This document shows, one piece after another, positions 61,437 to 64,000 of a DNA stretch of 64,000 bases. Made by a program: the position numbers and the translations under genes. The first letter of the stretch is position 1. Every line of letters begins with the position of its first letter. A model generated the notes under the pieces. It did no database searches, had not been told where the DNA came from, and saw only the letters and a program-made list of their open reading frames with translations. Origin of the DNA: Actinoallomurus oryzae (GTDB lineage Bacteria > Actinomycetota > Actinomycetes > Streptosporangiales > Streptosporangiaceae); the NCBI RefSeq assembly GCF_039541955.1, contig NZ_BAABHF010000019.1, forward strand, positions 62,001 through 126,000. The letters are read 5' to 3'.

Positions 61437-61883
61437 CTACGTCGTCCTGGGCATCAACTGCGCCGGCGAACGCGACGGTGGGTTCCGGTACACCGCGCTT
61501 GCCGTCAGGACCGTCCGTCCCTCACTGTGGAGCCGGGCGGACACGAACGTCACCGTCCGCGTCGACTGATCGACCGCCGCCTCCCCGAACAGCAGCTCAC
61601 CACCACGCGCGGGCGCCAGCATCGAGCATGACAACTGGAGCGTCACGGGATGGCGGTCGGGATCCACACCGAGGAAGGACTCGACGGTGGCGCCCAGGGT
61701 GATGTCGAGGACGGTCATGAGGAAACCGCCGTGCGCGGTGCCGTTGGGATTGAGGTGGTGCGGTGCCGGCGACACGCAGAGGTCGGTCCGGTCGGTGCCG
61801 CGCCGCCACAGCAGGCCGCCGACATGGCCGAGGAAGGTGCCTTCCTGGTCGAGCGGAACGAAGCCCTCGGGAACGCCGTTCAT
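61437..61883 (-). CDS. PaaI-family hotdog thioesterase
   Basis: A 148-residue hotdog-fold protein: HHLNPNGTAHGGFLMTVLDI (the HGG region with catalytic Asp), ATVESFLGV, and VTFVSARLHSEGRTVLTASAVY. It hydrolyses acyl- or aryl-CoA esters. The ATG at 61883 overlaps the MaoC stop (ATGA) and has GGAGGAAG upstream. It is last in the acyl-CoA operon. Confidence 0.88.
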   Translation of the reverse strand: MNGVPEGFVPLDQEGTFLGHVGGLLWRRGTDRTDLCVSPAPHHLNPNGTAHGGFLMTVLDITLGATVESFLGVDPDRHPVTLQLSCSMLAPARGGELLFGEAAVDQSTRTVTFVSARLHSEGRTVLTASAVYRNPPSRSPAQLMPRTT

Positions 61884-62365
61884 GCTTCCTCCACCAGGAC
61901 GATCCATGTCGCCGCCATCGCGGGCCGTTCGCTCGCCCGCCGTTCGAGCCGACACCCGAGGCTGAGCCGGGTGGTCGGGCCGGGACCCGGTGCCACGGCG
62001 TCCAGGGACAACCGCAGGCGGAACTCATCGCCTGGGAGAACCGGTGCGGTGAATCGGATCCGCTCCAGCCCGTAGTTGGTCCACCTGGTGGCCTTGGCGA
62101 TGGTGTAGCACTGGTTCGCCAGCGCGGTGACCGTGGAGAGCACCAGGAATCCGTGGGCGAGGAGACCGTTCAGGCCGGCCTCGTCGCGGGCCCGCGGCGG
62201 GTCCGTGTGGATCCAGTGCCGGTCGTGCGTGAGTTCGGCGAAGCCGAGCACGTCGTCCTGCTCGAGCGATGCCCAGCCGCTGATCCCGATCTCGCTTCCG
62301 ACGTGGGTCTGGAGGTCGGCAGCACGGTCGACGGCCAGGGTTCTGGTTGGGTTCTCGACCTTCAC
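61880..62365 (-). CDS. MaoC-family enoyl-CoA hydratase/dehydratase
   Basis: A 161-residue R-hydratase-like hotdog protein: FAELTHDRHWIHTDPPRA (catalytic Asp/His of the MaoC hydratase motif) and GLLAHGFLVLSTVTAL. It hydrates or dehydrates 2-enoyl-CoA. It starts with GTG overlapping the acyl-CoA synthetase stop (GTGA). Confidence 0.9.
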   Translation of the reverse strand: MKVENPTRTLAVDRAADLQTHVGSEIGISGWASLEQDDVLGFAELTHDRHWIHTDPPRARDEAGLNGLLAHGFLVLSTVTALANQCYTIAKATRWTNYGLERIRFTAPVLPGDEFRLRLSLDAVAPGPGPTTRLSLGCRLERRASERPAMAATWIVLVEEA

Positions 62366-64000
62366 GATCGCTCTCTCTGCCGGTCGTATATCTGTTCGAC
62401 GAGCTGCCCCCGCCGTTCCAGAACGACACTGCGCACAAGCTGTCCCTTGTTGCCCACCTCGTCGCCCTCGGGTTCCAGCAGGGCGCCGTCGAGGACCCGG
62501 GTGCTCGGCTTGGTGTTCGCACGGTTGTACGCGTCCAGCAGCAGCCGGAGGTCGTCCTCGCCGAACGGTTCGGTGGCACGGCTGTCCGCCCAGACGAGCA
62601 CGCAGGGTGCGGACCGGTTGGCGCCGAACACGACGATGTCGCGCAACCGTCCCGCGCTGCGGGTCAGCAGGCTCGCGCGGATGCCGCTGGTGTCGACCCA
62701 GGTGCCGTTGGCCAGCTTGAAGTCGTCGGCGATCCGGCCGGCGAAGCGCAACCCGCGCTCCGGGCGGGCGGGATCGATGAGTTCGCCCGCGTCACCCGAG
62801 CGGTACCAGCCGTCGGCGGTGAACGCCGCTCGGCTCTGCTCGGGCAGTCGCCAGTATCCGCCGGAGACGCATGGCCCGCGGACCAGGAGTTCGTGCTTGC
62901 CCGCGACGGGACGCAGTCCGATCTCGACACCGGGCAGCGGCGTCCCGATGCAGTCCGGGGCGACTCCGGGTGCGTGCACCATGGTCGCGCCGGGGCCCAC
63001 CTCGGTCGAGCCCCATCCGGTCACTATGGGGACCGGGCGCCCGCGCACCGTCGCCGAGAGTTCCGACAGCCGGCGGAACACGCTCGGGTGCATGGCCGCG
63101 CCGGCGCTGAACATGACGTCGAGGCGGCCGAAGAACGCCGTGCGGAAGTCCGGATCGGCCTCCAGCGCGGGCAGGAGTGCCGTGAACCCGGCCGGAACCG
63201 CGCCGTGGAAGGTGGGCCGGTGACGGCGGAGGTTCCGGATCGTGACGTCGAGGCGGTCCGGCCGGCCCGCGGCCTCGTCGATGTGCAGTGTTCCACCCTG
63301 GGACAGCACGAGGTTGACATTGGCGTTGCCGCCGAAGGCGTGGTTCCACGGCAGCCAGTCGACCAGTACCGGGCGGTGGCCGGTCAGGAAGGGCCAGACG
63401 TCGAGCGTCATCCGGATGTTGGTCGTCATCATCGACTGGGTGTAGGCCACCGGCTTCGGCCGGCCGGTCGAACCGGAGGTGAGGAGGATCTTCGTCGGGG
63501 CCGTGGGGTCGATGTCCTCGGGTGCCGGTCGTGCGGCGTCGTCGGGAATCGCGCACCGCAGTTCCCGGACGGCCGGGCGGCCGACGAGCACGCGCGCCGG
63601 TGCGCCGGCGGGCAGGGCCTCCGCCAGGACCGCCGCGTGGGCCGAGTCGGCCGCCCAGACCAGTGCCGGTTCGAGCAGGGCGAGAAGATCGGCCAGCTTG
63701 CCTCGGTCGGCCGAGGCCCCGGCGTACTGCGGCGCGACGGGCACGGCTACGGCGCCGGCCAGCATCGTGGCCAGCCCCATGGTCATGTGCTCGACGGAGT
63801 TCGGACCCAGCACCACCACGCGGTCCCCGCGCCGCAGACCGCGCTGGACCAGCGCCGCGGCGACCCGGCTCACGTTCTCCCACGCCTGGGCGTAGGACCA
63901 GGCCGTCCGGTCCGCGCCCGTGGCCACCGTGAGGAAGGTGGCGTTCGGTGTCTCGGCGCCGAATCGGCGCAACCAGTGCAGGACGGTCGGCGTCGCCGTA
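62362..64000 (-). CDS. AMP-dependent acyl-CoA synthetase (feruloyl-CoA synthetase-like), 5' end outside window
   Basis: At least 545 residues of an ANL-family ligase; the frame stays open through the window edge, with TVLHWLRRFGAETPNATFLT before the first internal Met. P-loop LLTSGSTGRPKPVAYTQ, GWGSTEVGPG, and YRSGDAGELIDPARPERGLR-like A5-A7 region are present. The pattern is near feruloyl-CoA synthetases (VDWLPWNHAFGGNANVNLVL). The catalytic C-terminal Lys region is atypical (NKGQLVRSVVLERR). It should activate an aromatic or branched acid for the MaoC and thioesterase encoded downstream. Confidence 0.88.
   Translation of the reverse strand, partial: TATPTVLHWLRRFGAETPNATFLTVATGADRTAWSYAQAWENVSRVAAALVQRGLRRGDRVVVLGPNSVEHMTMGLATMLAGAVAVPVAPQYAGASADRGKLADLLALLEPALVWAADSAHAAVLAEALPAGAPARVLVGRPAVRELRCAIPDDAARPAPEDIDPTAPTKILLTSGSTGRPKPVAYTQSMMTTNIRMTLDVWPFLTGHRPVLVDWLPWNHAFGGNANVNLVLSQGGTLHIDEAAGRPDRLDVTIRNLRRHRPTFHGAVPAGFTALLPALEADPDFRTAFFGRLDVMFSAGAAMHPSVFRRLSELSATVRGRPVPIVTGWGSTEVGPGATMVHAPGVAPDCIGTPLPGVEIGLRPVAGKHELLVRGPCVSGGYWRLPEQSRAAFTADGWYRSGDAGELIDPARPERGLRFAGRIADDFKLANGTWVDTSGIRASLLTRSAGRLRDIVVFGANRSAPCVLVWADSRATEPFGEDDLRLLLDAYNRANTKPSTRVLDGALLEPEGDEVGNKGQLVRSVVLERRGQLVEQIYDRQRERS

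Overview
The window is high-GC DNA with actinobacterial gene content: DUF574-type SAM methyltransferases, a snapalysin, a one-TM Ser/Thr kinase facing an FHA protein, BlaI/M56 pairs, SpoIIE phosphatases, and very frequent ATGA/GTGA stop-start overlaps with some GTG starts. I infer a soil actinomycete, possibly Streptosporangiales/Thermomonosporaceae. The genus is a guess. I see no tRNA, rRNA, CRISPR array, integrase or intact transposase.

Layout. 1-4.6 kb: the C-terminal part of a secreted GH89 alpha-N-acetylglucosaminidase, a degraded stretch, and a GH3 glycosidase that has lost its catalytic barrel. 4.7-15.6 kb: one co-directional minus-strand unit of twelve genes. It starts with an IclR regulator that has two 15-bp operators, continues through a CitE/HpcH-like lyase, a family III CoA-transferase, a cysteine amidohydrolase, a PuuE-type deacetylase and an SDR, then a complete branched-chain-amino-acid-type ABC importer and a second SDR. 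It reads as uptake and breakdown of a cyclic amide, imide or ureide through a CoA-activated acid. 16-23.6 kb: secreted proteins, including a BNR-repeat protein, a ~1,295-residue protein combining lytic-transglycosylase-like, golvesin-like and SGNH esterase regions, a small lipoprotein and a snapalysin.

23.7-33 kb: mixed regulators and enzymes (LysR with a divergent amidohydrolase, methyltransferase, response regulator/CHASE3 histidine kinase/STAS set, TetR with a membrane protein, ADP-ribosylglycohydrolase) plus several gene remnants. 33-42.2 kb: a DeoR-linked sugar or polyol operon with an FrcBCA-like ABC importer, two different FGGY kinases, a histidine phosphatase and a 2-hydroxyacid dehydrogenase. 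42.3-53 kb: two methyltransferases, a receiver-SpoIIE phosphatase, an orphan permease, a glycosyltransferase, and two BlaI/M56 pairs in mirror orientation around small membrane proteins and a PfkB kinase. 53-64 kb: AraC/FAD-monooxygenase, a frameshifted gene, FHA and Ser/Thr kinase, XRE/SDR flanked by 41-bp inverted repeats, and an acyl-CoA operon (thioesterase, MaoC, acyl-CoA synthetase) that runs off the end.

The most unusual signal is a dispersed 68-bp repeat. It begins at an ATGA overlap, encodes a 22-23-residue peptide starting MTERSEGI, carries its own AAGGAGG Shine-Dalgarno and ends in a new TCATGA. Four tandem copies sit between a sugar kinase and a phosphatase, so every stop overlaps the next start. 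Related copies follow the amidohydrolase and the DeoR gene, and a truncated copy forms the N-terminus of the PfkB kinase.
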